Source of the DNA: Bacteroidota bacterium
Lineage (GTDB): Bacteria; Bacteroidota; Bacteroidia; JAHEXY01
Assembly: GCA_023251875.1 (NCBI GenBank)
Contig: JAHEXY010000002.1
Span: forward strand, 186,001-250,000
Direction of reading: 5' to 3'
DNA: 64,000 nucleotides
The notes below the pieces were generated by a model. That model worked only from the letters and a program-made list of their open reading frames with translations. It searched no databases and was not told the origin of the DNA. The translations under genes were made by a program, and so were the position numbers. This document shows, one piece after another, positions 18,170 to 26,539 of this stretch (position 1 is its first letter; every line of letters starts with the position of its first letter).

Positions 18170-20548
18170 ATGGCAATGTATGTACACAAGCGCGATGGTC
18201 GCAAAGAGTCGGTTAAATTTGACAAGATAACCGCTCGCATTGAAAAATTATGTTACGGCCTTGATCAAAATTTTGTTGATCCTGTAGCGGTAGCAATGAA
18301 AGTAATTGAAGGACTCTATGATGGTATTACCACAACCGAATTGGATAATTTAGCGGCAGAAATTTCTGCTTCTTTCACAACCAAGCATCCTGATTATGCT
18401 AAATTAGCTTCGAGAATAGCCATTTCTAATCTTCATAAGATTACAAAAAAATCTTTTTCTGAAACAATGGGCTTGCTCTACAATTATGTAGATCCTAAAA
18501 CAAATCAAAAAGCTCCGCTTCTTTCAGAAGATACCTATAGAATCATTAAAGAAAATGCCGAAACATTAGATTCAAATATTATTTATGATCGTGATTTTGG
18601 GTTCGATTATTTTGGATTTAAAACCTTAGAACGTTCTTATCTTCTAAAATTAGATGGAGAAGTTGCTGAACGTCCTCAACACATGTACATGCGTGTGGCT
18701 GTAGGTATCCATGGCGATGATATTGAATCAGCCATTGAAACCTACAACCTAATGTCAGAACGTTGGTTTACACACGCTACACCAACATTATTTAATGCAG
18801 GTACGCCAAGTCCGCAAATGTCGTCATGCTTTTTATTAACCATGAAAGACGATAGCATTGAAGGTATTTACGATACACTTAAACAGTGTGCTAAAATTTC
18901 TCAGTCGGCTGGCGGTATTGGATTAAGCATTCATAATATTCGTGCAAAAGGCTCCTATATTAAAGGAACCAATGGAACATCAAACGGAATTGTTCCTATG
19001 TTAAGAGTATTTAATGATACTGCTCGTTATGTTGATCAAGGTGGTGGTAAAAGAAAAGGCTCTTTTGCAATATACATTGAACCATGGCACGATGATATTT
19101 TTGAGTTCTTAGATCTTAGAAAAAATACCGGAAAAGAAGAAATGCGTGCTCGTGATTTATTTTTAGCACTTTGGATTTCTGACTTATTTATGAAACGTGT
19201 TGAAGAAAATGGAGATTGGTCATTATTCTGCCCTAATGAAGCTCCCGGCTTGGCAGATGTATATGGAGAAAAATTTGAAGAATTGTATGAAAGATACGAA
19301 GCCGAAGGCAGAGCACGCAGAACTGTAAAAGCGCAAGAATTGTGGTTTAAAGTATTAGAATCTCAAATTGAAACCGGAACTCCTTACATTTTGTATAAAG
19401 ATGCTTGTAACGGAAAATCAAATCAAAAAAATCTAGGTACAATTAAGTCTAGTAATCTTTGTACTGAAATTATAGAATATACCGCCCATGATGAAGTAGC
19501 TGTTTGTAACTTAGCTTCAATTGCCCTTCCTAAGTTTATTACAGACGGAGAATTTGATCATAAGAAATTATTTGATGTTACGTATGCAGTAACAAAAAAT
19601 CTAAATAAAATCATTGATAAAAATTATTATCCTGTTCCCGAAGCGCGCAGATCCAACTTGCGTCACCGCCCAATTGGTATGGGAATTCAAGGCTTGGCTG
19701 ATACTTTTATTTTATTGAGAATGCCATTTGAAAGTGAAGCAGCAGCAAAATTGAATAAAGAGATTTTTGAAACCATTTATTTTGCAGGCTTAACAGCATC
19801 TAAAGATTTAGCAATGAAATTTGGTCCTTATGAATCTTTCCCTGGTTCACCTATTTCACAAGGTATTTTTCAGTTTGATATGTGGAATGTTACACCAAGC
19901 AAACGTTGGGAGTGGGATGTATTAAGAGAAGATGTTAAAAAACATGGTGTAAGAAATTCACTTTTATTAGCGCCAATGCCAACGGCTTCTACTTCTCAAA
20001 TTTTGGGAAATAACGAATGTTTTGAACCCTACACTTCAAATATTTATTCGAGAAGGGTATTATCAGGAGAATTTGTTGTAGTAAACAAACACTTATTAAG
20101 TGATCTTGTTGACCTCGGCTTATGGAATGAAACCATTAAAAATAAAATTATTAGAGCCAATGGATCTGTGCAACAAATAGAAGAAATTCCACAAAATATC
20201 AAAGATCTTTACCGTACAGCTTGGGAAATTAAGCAACGTACATTAATTGATATGGCAGCTGATCGCGGAGCGTATATTGATCAATCACAATCATTAAATC
20301 TATTTGTTGAAAATGCCAATTTTGCAAAATTAACTTCCATGCATTTTTATGCTTGGAAAAAAGGACTCAAAACCGGTATGTATTATTTAAGAACAAAAGC
20401 GGCTGCTGATGCCATTAAGTTTACACTTGAAAAACAAGCTGAAGCTCAAATAGAACCTGTAACGCAAACCGTAGATGCCGAAAAAGGATTTGAGGAAATT
20501 GCTTGTTCACTTGATAATCCTGATGCTTGCGAAGCATGCAGTTCTTAA
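18170..20548 (+). CDS. nrdA: Class Ia ribonucleotide reductase, alpha subunit
   Basis: The protein has 792 residues. An N-terminal ATP-cone ([20 protein letters not shown]) indicates dATP activity control. The catalytic core holds the conserved SSCFLL Cys, the NLCTE triad (Asn-Cys-Glu) that carries the thiyl radical and acid-base groups, and the finger-loop region [16 protein letters not shown]. The C-terminal CEACSS provides the mobile cysteine pair that receives electrons from thioredoxin or glutaredoxin. ATG 18170 is 116 bp after nrdB and follows an A-rich leader. A strong terminator lies just downstream. Confidence 0.97.
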   Translation: MAMYVHKRDGRKESVKFDKITARIEKLCYGLDQNFVDPVAVAMKVIEGLYDGITTTELDNLAAEISASFTTKHPDYAKLASRIAISNLHKITKKSFSETMGLLYNYVDPKTNQKAPLLSEDTYRIIKENAETLDSNIIYDRDFGFDYFGFKTLERSYLLKLDGEVAERPQHMYMRVAVGIHGDDIESAIETYNLMSERWFTHATPTLFNAGTPSPQMSSCFLLTMKDDSIEGIYDTLKQCAKISQSAGGIGLSIHNIRAKGSYIKGTNGTSNGIVPMLRVFNDTARYVDQGGGKRKGSFAIYIEPWHDDIFEFLDLRKNTGKEEMRARDLFLALWISDLFMKRVEENGDWSLFCPNEAPGLADVYGEKFEELYERYEAEGRARRTVKAQELWFKVLESQIETGTPYILYKDACNGKSNQKNLGTIKSSNLCTEIIEYTAHDEVAVCNLASIALPKFITDGEFDHKKLFDVTYAVTKNLNKIIDKNYYPVPEARRSNLRHRPIGMGIQGLADTFILLRMPFESEAAAKLNKEIFETIYFAGLTASKDLAMKFGPYESFPGSPISQGIFQFDMWNVTPSKRWEWDVLREDVKKHGVRNSLLLAPMPTASTSQILGNNECFEPYTSNIYSRRVLSGEFVVVNKHLLSDLVDLGLWNETIKNKIIRANGSVQQIEEIPQNIKDLYRTAWEIKQRTLIDMAADRGAYIDQSQSLNLFVENANFAKLTSMHFYAWKKGLKTGMYYLRTKAAADAIKFTLEKQAEAQIEPVTQTVDAEKGFEEIACSLDNPDACEACSS

Positions 20549-20574
20549 AAAAATGAATAGATCCTAAATATCAC

Positions 20575-20613
20575 AAAAGCCCAAGGTTCAAAAATTGAAT
20601 CTTGGGCTTTTTT
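20575..20613 (+). terminator. Rho-independent terminator of nrdBA
   Basis: AAAAGCCCAAG pairs with CTTGGGCTTTT, and the inner bases extend the stem to 17 bp around an AAA loop. A T-run follows. The next gene converges from the other strand, so the element may serve both. Confidence 0.92.
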
Positions 20614-20667
20614 AATAGTATTTATTCTCATTTATATAAATTAATCCAATACATATTGCAAATTGGA

Positions 20668-22239
20668 TTAATACAAATTCATTCTTTTAGTCATTCTATA
20701 TTCCCCACAAACAAGAGAATAATAATAAATTCCGGGACTTAAATGCATTGCTTTAGCATTAAGAATATAATTATGACCGCCACTATCATAATACACATCT
20801 TCAAAAAGAGTATCTATCATTTCTCCTAAAGTATTATACAAATACAAACTAATATGTTCTTTCTTTTTTAAACTAAAACTTAAAAGAGTTGACTCATTAA
20901 AAGGGTTTGGAGAATTTTGCAAGAGTTCAAGTGGAGAATAGGCATTGAGAGAAGGGGATTCGATCCCAAGCATAGCATCATCAACAATGGCCGTCCATGT
21001 GCTTAATGAATTGCCATCATAGGCCATCCAAATGGGACGAATAATTCCGTTATAAGTTGAGATATTGATGTAATCGCCAAAAAATACATTTGCATCCGGA
21101 AGAATTAAATTTTCATTTATTTTATAATTTACAAAAGTATTCCCCCCATCTGTTGATCGAGCCAGGTACACATCTGTTGAATCCCCTCCATTGTAATTTC
21201 TTCTGTCATAAAAAACAAAATAGAGATAACCATTACTTTGGTCAATACTCATCCATGTAAAGAATTGTTGTTTGTTGCCTGTATCGTTATTTACACGAAC
21301 AGGAGTAGTCCAAGTATCACCGCCATCTATCGATTTTGCAAGCCACACATCCGTATTGTCAGAGCCATTGCGTTGATCGCTCCAATTCACATAGATTGTT
21401 CCTCTGTTAGGTCCATTACTTACATCACAACTTGTAATGGGTAGTCCATTGCTACGTTCTAAACCGGAAATATTATAATCCCATCCTCCGGGAAAATCTG
21501 AAACCAAAATTTCTTTATTTAACCACGTATCACCATCATCAGTAGACTTATTAAAAACCAAACCATCGGGCCCTGCCCAAGCCACATAAATTTCTCCATT
21601 AGGTCCAACTGAGGGAACAGCCCCTTCATCCGTACTGTCTGAATCCACACAATTTCCCGCCTTAGCACTTATCCGTTTCGCTTGCGACCAAGTAGCCCCT
21701 TCATCAGTTGATTTCGAAAAAAGAATTACTGAACTATCCTTTGGGTTTGAAGTTCCGTATTCATCAAACTGTGTCCAAGTAATATAAATCTCATTATTAG
21801 CAGGATTAACTGCAGCCCAGGCTTTGTCTTGCGCAGCTGTTCCATTTAATCCGGTATAGGTTCCTCCGGTCCAAACAGAACCTCCATTGGTCGATTTCTG
21901 AACAACAATTCTATCGATCCAATTTCCATTGTATGGATACGATAAATGAATAAAATAAAAATTACCTGCCGTATCGGCAATTATGCATGGATCGCCCCAC
22001 ACGCCATATTTTTGAGAAGATAATATTCCAGAGTGCCATGTTAATCCTGCATCTGAAGAATAGTAGTAATTATCAATATTAGCACCGGCAACAATTTGAT
22101 TGGTATTTTTGGGATTAATAAAAATGGAAACTTCTTCTGGATTATTATCGCTTCCAATCAATACATTTTGAAATTGGGCAAATGCAGTAATTCCATTTAA
22201 AGAAAAATAAACTACTATTGAACATAAATAAAATTTCAT
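20668..22239 (-). CDS. T9SS-secreted Asp-box (sialidase-like propeller) protein
   Basis: The protein has 523 residues from ATG 22239. An in-frame ATG at 22275 is rejected because a TATCTTTG promoter element (22255-22262) lies between the two. A signal peptide (MKFYLCSIVVYFSLNG...AFAQ) is followed by at least six Asp-box motifs (for example STDEGATW, STDDGDTW, SIDGGDTW, STDGGNTF). These mark a BNR beta-propeller. I do not see the arginine triad of true sialidases. The last 85 residues form a type A T9SS sorting domain (NSPNPFNESTLLSFSL ... GIYYYSL). Export across the outer membrane and cell-surface anchoring are therefore expected. Substrate is unknown. Confidence 0.9.
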   Translation of the reverse strand: MKFYLCSIVVYFSLNGITAFAQFQNVLIGSDNNPEEVSIFINPKNTNQIVAGANIDNYYYSSDAGLTWHSGILSSQKYGVWGDPCIIADTAGNFYFIHLSYPYNGNWIDRIVVQKSTNGGSVWTGGTYTGLNGTAAQDKAWAAVNPANNEIYITWTQFDEYGTSNPKDSSVILFSKSTDEGATWSQAKRISAKAGNCVDSDSTDEGAVPSVGPNGEIYVAWAGPDGLVFNKSTDDGDTWLNKEILVSDFPGGWDYNISGLERSNGLPITSCDVSNGPNRGTIYVNWSDQRNGSDNTDVWLAKSIDGGDTWTTPVRVNNDTGNKQQFFTWMSIDQSNGYLYFVFYDRRNYNGGDSTDVYLARSTDGGNTFVNYKINENLILPDANVFFGDYINISTYNGIIRPIWMAYDGNSLSTWTAIVDDAMLGIESPSLNAYSPLELLQNSPNPFNESTLLSFSLKKKEHISLYLYNTLGEMIDTLFEDVYYDSGGHNYILNAKAMHLSPGIYYYSLVCGEYRMTKRMNLY

Positions 22240-22254
22240 GAGGCAATCTTTAAA

Positions 22255-22262
22255 CAAAGATA
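22255..22262 (-). promoter_or_regulatory. -7 element TATCTTTG (minus strand)
   Basis: An exact TAnnTTTG match on the minus strand, 15 nt before ATG 22239. It decides the start of the Asp-box gene. Confidence 0.65.
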
Positions 22263-22304
22263 AAGAAAGCTTCATAAAATTATTTACAATTTGTTTTTAT
22301 TGTA

Positions 22305-22751
22305 TTAGCAGCAGCTTTCTGCACCCACTTCACATTTTTTAAGCAAATACTTGATCACATCAGTAGTAGTTACAATGCCAACTAATTTTTCTCCATCCAA
22401 TACAGGCAAAGCATGAAATTCCTCTTTAGTAAGCATTTGAGCAACCTCTTTAATACTTTGGTTTTTTTGAACTGTATGAGGGCTTTTCTTCATCACTTGT
22501 TCAATGGTCATCATTTCAAAAATAGCAGTATTTACCATTTCAGGATCTCCACCAAAAGCTCCACCAATACTTATTCTTTGCAAATCGGTAAAGCTTAAAA
22601 TGCCAATCAATTTTTGAGCATCATCCAATACAGGTATGTGTCGAATTCTATTTTTCTTAAAAAGAGCATCCACCTCAAAAAGTGTATTCTTAAGATTAAC
22701 TGTAATAAGCGATTTTGTTGTTATTTCAAAAACGACTTCGGTAGTATTCAT
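22305..22751 (-). CDS. Two-CBS-domain protein
   Basis: The protein has 148 residues and consists almost only of a CBS pair. The first repeat has FKKNRIRHIPVLDDAQKLIG and the second LTKEEFHALPVLDGEKLVG followed by IVTTTDVIKYLL. CBS pairs bind adenosine nucleotides and sense energy state. No effector domain is attached. The C-terminus carries vicinal cysteines (AESCC). The gene is divergent from the allantoicase cluster with 132 bp between starts, so the two may share control elements, but a functional link is unproven. Confidence 0.88.
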   Translation of the reverse strand: MNTTEVVFEITTKSLITVNLKNTLFEVDALFKKNRIRHIPVLDDAQKLIGILSFTDLQRISIGGAFGGDPEMVNTAIFEMMTIEQVMKKSPHTVQKNQSIKEVAQMLTKEEFHALPVLDGEKLVGIVTTTDVIKYLLKKCEVGAESCC

Positions 22752-22812
22752 AAAAAAAAGTTTTGATTACTAGCAAAGAAACCTTAAAATCCGATAAATA
22801 ATCGTGATTTTA

Positions 22813-22830
22813 ATCATATCCGATTATGAT
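22813..22830. promoter_or_regulatory. Inverted repeat ATCATA-n6-TATGAT, candidate operator
   Basis: Six-bp perfect arms lie 25 bp upstream of the -7 element of the allantoicase gene and between two divergent genes. The position suits a regulator of the ureide cluster or the CBS gene. No regulator gene is adjacent. Confidence 0.35.
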
Positions 22831-22854
22831 GCTTATTATAAGCCTAAGCTTTTT

Positions 22855-22862
22855 TATCTTTG
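22855..22862 (+). promoter_or_regulatory. -7 element TATCTTTG for ureide cluster
   Basis: An exact TAnnTTTG match 21 nt before the allantoicase ATG. Confidence 0.65.
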
Positions 22863-22883
22863 TAAAATAATAAGACCCAAATT

Positions 22884-23975
22884 ATGCATGTTACAATACA
22901 AGAGAAAATAAAATCTCCAGCTACGTTTACAACTTATATCGATTTAGCTCAAGAAAAACTGGGAGGAAAAACACTGTTGGCAAGTGATGATTTTTTTGCA
23001 GAAAAAGAGAATTTACTTAAGCCCGGCAGAGGAATTTTTATTGCAGATAAATATACTGATAGGGGAAAGTGGATGGATGGATGGGAAAGCCGCAGAAAAC
23101 GTGTTCCGGGTTATGATTGGTGTATTATTAAATTAGCAACTTCGGGCCTTATAAAAGGTTTTGATATTGATACCCATTATTTTTTAGGAAACCACCCTCC
23201 TTTTGCCTCTGTGGATGCTTGCTGTTGGGATAACGATCCTGCAACAGAGTTTTTACAATCAGAAAAAGCAAATTGGGTAGAAATTCTACCTAAATCTCCT
23301 TTAGATGCGGGAAGTCAGAATTTTTTTGAAATAAAAAATAATGAACGTTGGACGCATCTGAGATTAAATATTTATCCGGATGGAGGAGTAGCGAGATTGA
23401 AAGTTTATGGAGACGTTGTAAAAGATTGGACTAAAATAAAAAATAATGAAACTATAGATTTAGCAGCCGCTATTAATGGAGCAAAAGCCATTGCTTGTAA
23501 TGATATGTTTTTTAGTTCAAAAGACAATTTAATTATGCCGGGCCGTGGTGTAAATATGGGTGACGGTTGGGAAACCAAGAGGAACCGAACTCCTAATAAT
23601 AAAGATTGGCTTATTTTACGATTGGCACATGAAGGATTTATTAAGAAAATAGTAGTAGATACTTGTCATTTTAAAGGGAATTATCCGGATAGATGTTCAA
23701 TAGAAGGATTGGCCTATCCCCTCTCGCTTTCCCAAAAGGAAGGGGAAGAATCCGAGCAAATGACAGATGCTTCATTAAAATGGGTAAGTATTTTACCTCA
23801 GGTAAAATTACAAGCAAACCATGAACACTTTTTTGAAAAGGAAATTGAAAATGCAGGTCCTTTTACCCATGTTCGCTTAAATATTTTTCCAGATGGAGGC
23901 GTGAGTCGTTTGCGATTGTTTGGAAATATAACCTCACCCCACCCCCTCTCCAAAGGAGAGGGACTAAAGAAATAA
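22884..23975 (+). CDS. alc: Allantoicase
   Basis: The protein has 363 residues. It hydrolyses allantoate to ureidoglycolate and urea. Two tandem allantoicase repeats are visible. Each runs from an ASDDFF/CNDMFF-type segment and GDGWETKRNR or DGWESRRKR, through GFDIDTHYFLGN or KIVVDTCHFKGN, to THLRLNIYPDGGVARLKVYG or a matching second copy. The family ends normally at LRLFG. Here the last 16 codons are supplied by a CTCTCC palindromic repeat that adds HPLSKGEGLKK, and a related palindrome is inserted in repeat two (nt 23718-23748). It heads a cluster with OHCU decarboxylase (4-nt gap) and hydroxyisourate hydrolase. Confidence 0.94.
   Translation: MHVTIQEKIKSPATFTTYIDLAQEKLGGKTLLASDDFFAEKENLLKPGRGIFIADKYTDRGKWMDGWESRRKRVPGYDWCIIKLATSGLIKGFDIDTHYFLGNHPPFASVDACCWDNDPATEFLQSEKANWVEILPKSPLDAGSQNFFEIKNNERWTHLRLNIYPDGGVARLKVYGDVVKDWTKIKNNETIDLAAAINGAKAIACNDMFFSSKDNLIMPGRGVNMGDGWETKRNRTPNNKDWLILRLAHEGFIKKIVVDTCHFKGNYPDRCSIEGLAYPLSLSQKEGEESEQMTDASLKWVSILPQVKLQANHEHFFEKEIENAGPFTHVRLNIFPDGGVSRLRLFGNITSPHPLSKGEGLKK
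23718..23748. repeat. Palindromic repeat inside allantoicase coding sequence
   Basis: A CTCTCC-family variant (CTTTCC-C-AAAA-GGAAGG core) encodes the in-frame segment PLSLSQKEGEE between conserved second-repeat segments. It probably lies in a surface loop. Confidence 0.65.
23944..23962. repeat. CTCTCC palindromic repeat at allantoicase 3' end
   Basis: CCCTCTCC-AAA-GGAGAGGG is perfect and lies in the coding frame, giving PLSKGEG. The preceding CCTCACCCCACC is shared with other genomic copies of the family. Confidence 0.85.
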
Positions 23976-23979
23976 TAGC

Positions 23980-24489
23980 ATGAGTATAGCTGAAATAAAT
24001 AATACTGACCACAATACTGTTAAAGATCAATTCTCCAAATGTTGTGGATCTTCTGTTTGGCAAGAAAAAATGCTAGAGAACATGCCTTTTAAAAATGAAG
24101 AAGAAATTTTTTCTTGTTCTGAAAAAATATGGCTTCAGCAATGCAAAGAAAAAGATTGGCTAGAGGCATTTACACATCACCCAAAAATTGGTGATTTAAA
24201 AAGTTTAGAAAAGAAGTTTGCCAATACAAAAGGCTGGGCATCTAATGAACAAGCAGGTGTAAATAATGCAAATCAAAAAATTTTGCAAGAATTAAGCAAT
24301 TTAAATGATCTATATGAGAACAAATTTGGATATATCTTTATAGTATGCGCTACCGGAAAAAGTGCAGATGAAATGTTACAAATATTAAAAAGCCGAATTA
24401 ACAATACTGTAGAACAAGAAATAAAAATTGCAATGCAAGAACAAAATAAGATTACTAAAATAAGATTAGAAAAATTGTTGAAAGGATAA
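23980..24489 (+). CDS. uraD: 2-oxo-4-hydroxy-4-carboxy-5-ureidoimidazoline decarboxylase
   Basis: The protein has 169 residues. It decarboxylates OHCU to S-allantoin in the last step of urate oxidation. The family signature is present: FTHHPKIGDLKSL with the catalytic His, KGWASNEQAGVNNANQKI, and the Arg-containing helix LQILKSRINNTVEQE. It starts 4 nt after the allantoicase stop, so the two are co-transcribed. The partner hydroxyisourate hydrolase follows 108 bp downstream. No uricase is in the window. Confidence 0.94.
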   Translation: MSIAEINNTDHNTVKDQFSKCCGSSVWQEKMLENMPFKNEEEIFSCSEKIWLQQCKEKDWLEAFTHHPKIGDLKSLEKKFANTKGWASNEQAGVNNANQKILQELSNLNDLYENKFGYIFIVCATGKSADEMLQILKSRINNTVEQEIKIAMQEQNKITKIRLEKLLKG

Positions 24490-24597
24490 ATTGCAATTAG
24501 ATTTAAACGCGTTCACAGAAACAAAGCTTTTAACAATATAATAGCCTAACAACCTTTGAACTTTCAAACTTTTCAACATTCAAACTAAAACTAAAGC

Positions 24598-24939
24598 ATG
24601 AGTCAAATCACCACACACGTTCTCGATACTTCTAAAGGCATGCCGGCCGAGGGGCTACATGTTATTCTTGAAAGAAGCAAGGACCAACATTCCTGGCATG
24701 AAATTGCAAGAGGAATTACCAATCAAGATGGAAGAATTTCAAATTTGCTTCCGGAGAGTATTGTACTTGAACCCGGCACATACAAATTAATTTTTTATAC
24801 AGGAGAATATTATAAAGCACATCATGCTCGCACATTTTATCCTTTTGTAAATATTATTTTTGAAACACATGATACAGCGCATTATCATGTTCCTTTATTA
24901 TTGAATCCTTATGGATATTCTACTTATAGAGGAAGTTAA
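24598..24939 (+). CDS. uraH: 5-hydroxyisourate hydrolase (transthyretin-like)
   Basis: The protein has 113 residues, the full family length. It hydrolyses 5-hydroxyisourate to OHCU. The N-terminal ITTHVLDTSKGMPAEGL supplies the catalytic His, and the C-terminus ends YRGS, the defining tetrapeptide. The His pair near the C-terminus (HYHVPLLLNPYGYSTYRGS) is intact. There is no signal peptide, so it is cytoplasmic. The segment just before its ATG resembles that before the next gene (both end AACTAAAGCA-ATG). Confidence 0.96.
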   Translation: MSQITTHVLDTSKGMPAEGLHVILERSKDQHSWHEIARGITNQDGRISNLLPESIVLEPGTYKLIFYTGEYYKAHHARTFYPFVNIIFETHDTAHYHVPLLLNPYGYSTYRGS

Positions 24940-25029
24940 TACAATTAGCTAATGTGATGAAGAGGTAATGAGCTGATGAAAATTGATAACCCTTTGAACC
25001 TTGAACTATTAAACTTTGAACTAAAGCAT

Positions 25030-26454
25030 ATGAAACTATCCATACCTACTAACGACAAAAATATAATCTTCCAACATTTGCATGCCCCTAATGTTGCCTT
25101 TAATAATATTTATAAAGGCGATTCTCATGATCGTCAGCCGGTGCATAGTGTGTATGGAGGGGCTCATTTATTTAAAGCGGATTCACTGGCAAAGATGGGA
25201 GACATTGCTTTAAAACATTTGCAAACCTATGCCCCCAATTTTGTTGTATTTGCAAAGGTGTTGGGTATAAATGGACATGAAAAATTTCCTCAAAACGAAA
25301 AAGAGATAAATGTATTAGTTGAAAAAATGAATGCATTATCTGAAAATGAAAGAAAAAAAGAGTCGACTTGGTTGGCGTACACGGTATACAATAAAGTTAT
25401 TGAAAAATTAAAAAGAGAAGCTGTAGAAGATTTTCATATTGATTTTGAAGATGGTTTTGGAAATCGTTCGGATGAGGAGGAAGATGCTGCTGCTATGAAT
25501 GCGGCTATTGAAGTAGCAAAAGCAATGCAACAAAATACACTTCCGTTTGTTATTGGCATTCGAATTAAACCTTTGGAGGAGGCTTTAAAAGAACGCTCTA
25601 TTCGTACGCTTGATATCTTTCTTTCTACATTACTTGAAAAAACAGGAGGAAAACTGCCTAATAATTTTGTTGTAACACTTCCTAAAGTCACCATTGCAGA
25701 ACAAGTAAGCGCACTAAAAGATGTTTTTGAGATACTCGAATTACATCTACACCTTGAACCTGGGCAACTAAAAATGGAAATAATGGTAGAGGTTTTTCAA
25801 GCCATTATTGGCCCTGATGGAAAATGCCCTCTCCGATCATTTATACAAGCTGCAGAAGGCAGATGCATTGGAGCTCACTTTGGAACCTATGATTACACAG
25901 CATCTAGCAATATTATTGCTCGCTACCAAGCCATGGATCATGGGGTGTGCGATTTTGCTCATTACATGATGAAGGTTGCCATTGGCGGAACAGGAATATT
26001 TTTATCAGATGGCGCAACTAACGTAATGCCTATTGGCCCAAATAAGGGAGCAAATTTAAGTGCAGAACAAATCAAGGAAAATCAACAAGTAGTATATGCC
26101 GCTTGGAAATTGCAATACGATCATATTTCGCATTCCTTATGGAAAGGTCTTTACCAAGGGTGGGATTTACATCCTACTCAATTCCCAATTCGTTATGCAG
26201 CTGTTTACGCATTTTTTTTAGAAGGATTTCAAGCCACCTCCTTGCGATTGAAAAATTTTGTTGAACGTGCAGCCCAAGCAACCTTATTGGGCGATGTTTT
26301 TGATGATGCCGCAACAGGACAAGGCTTGCTCAATTATTTTTTACGTGCAATGAATTGTGGTGCTATTGGCGAAAAAGAAATAATAGAAACCGGTTTAACC
26401 ATGGATGAAATTCGTACACGCTCTTTTTATAAAATATTAGAGGGCAGAAAATAA
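25030..26454 (+). CDS. Malate-synthase/citrate-lyase-like aldolase of ureide cluster
   Basis: The protein has 474 residues from ATG 25030. An upstream ATG (24976) would translate the simple intergenic leader and is not favoured. It resembles the HpcH/HpaI-CitE-malate synthase superfamily: an acidic metal-binding segment HIDFEDGFGNRSDEEED, GIRIKPLEE, IMVEVFQAIIGPDG and RCIGAHFGTYDYTASSNI. Similar proteins (DUF6986-type, as I recall) sit beside allantoicase genes in Actinobacteria. In this context it may condense or process the glyoxylate released from ureidoglycolate, but the reaction is inferred. It is the last gene of the purine-ureide block. Confidence 0.78.
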   Translation: MKLSIPTNDKNIIFQHLHAPNVAFNNIYKGDSHDRQPVHSVYGGAHLFKADSLAKMGDIALKHLQTYAPNFVVFAKVLGINGHEKFPQNEKEINVLVEKMNALSENERKKESTWLAYTVYNKVIEKLKREAVEDFHIDFEDGFGNRSDEEEDAAAMNAAIEVAKAMQQNTLPFVIGIRIKPLEEALKERSIRTLDIFLSTLLEKTGGKLPNNFVVTLPKVTIAEQVSALKDVFEILELHLHLEPGQLKMEIMVEVFQAIIGPDGKCPLRSFIQAAEGRCIGAHFGTYDYTASSNIIARYQAMDHGVCDFAHYMMKVAIGGTGIFLSDGATNVMPIGPNKGANLSAEQIKENQQVVYAAWKLQYDHISHSLWKGLYQGWDLHPTQFPIRYAAVYAFFLEGFQATSLRLKNFVERAAQATLLGDVFDDAATGQGLLNYFLRAMNCGAIGEKEIIETGLTMDEIRTRSFYKILEGRK

Positions 26455-26469
26455 TAATAATAATATCAG

Positions 26470-26484
26470 CTCTCCAAAGGAGAG
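26470..26484. repeat. CTCTCC palindromic repeat
   Basis: CTCTCC-AAA-GGAGAG, perfect, 15 nt after the aldolase stop and before the GH3-family gene. It may act as a terminator or mRNA stabiliser. Confidence 0.7.
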
Positions 26485-26539
26485 GAAATATTTTAGTTTT
26501 TCTCTAACAACCCATAACGAACAAGTATCAACTAAAAAA

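Noticed and set aside
20668-22239. Active sialidase
   Set aside because: Asp-boxes are present but no arginine triad or Tyr/Glu pair could be identified, so only a propeller is claimed.
24976-25029. N-terminal extension of the malate-synthase-like protein
   Set aside because: The extra 18 codons translate a simple leader also found before the previous gene; the ATG at 25030 fits better.
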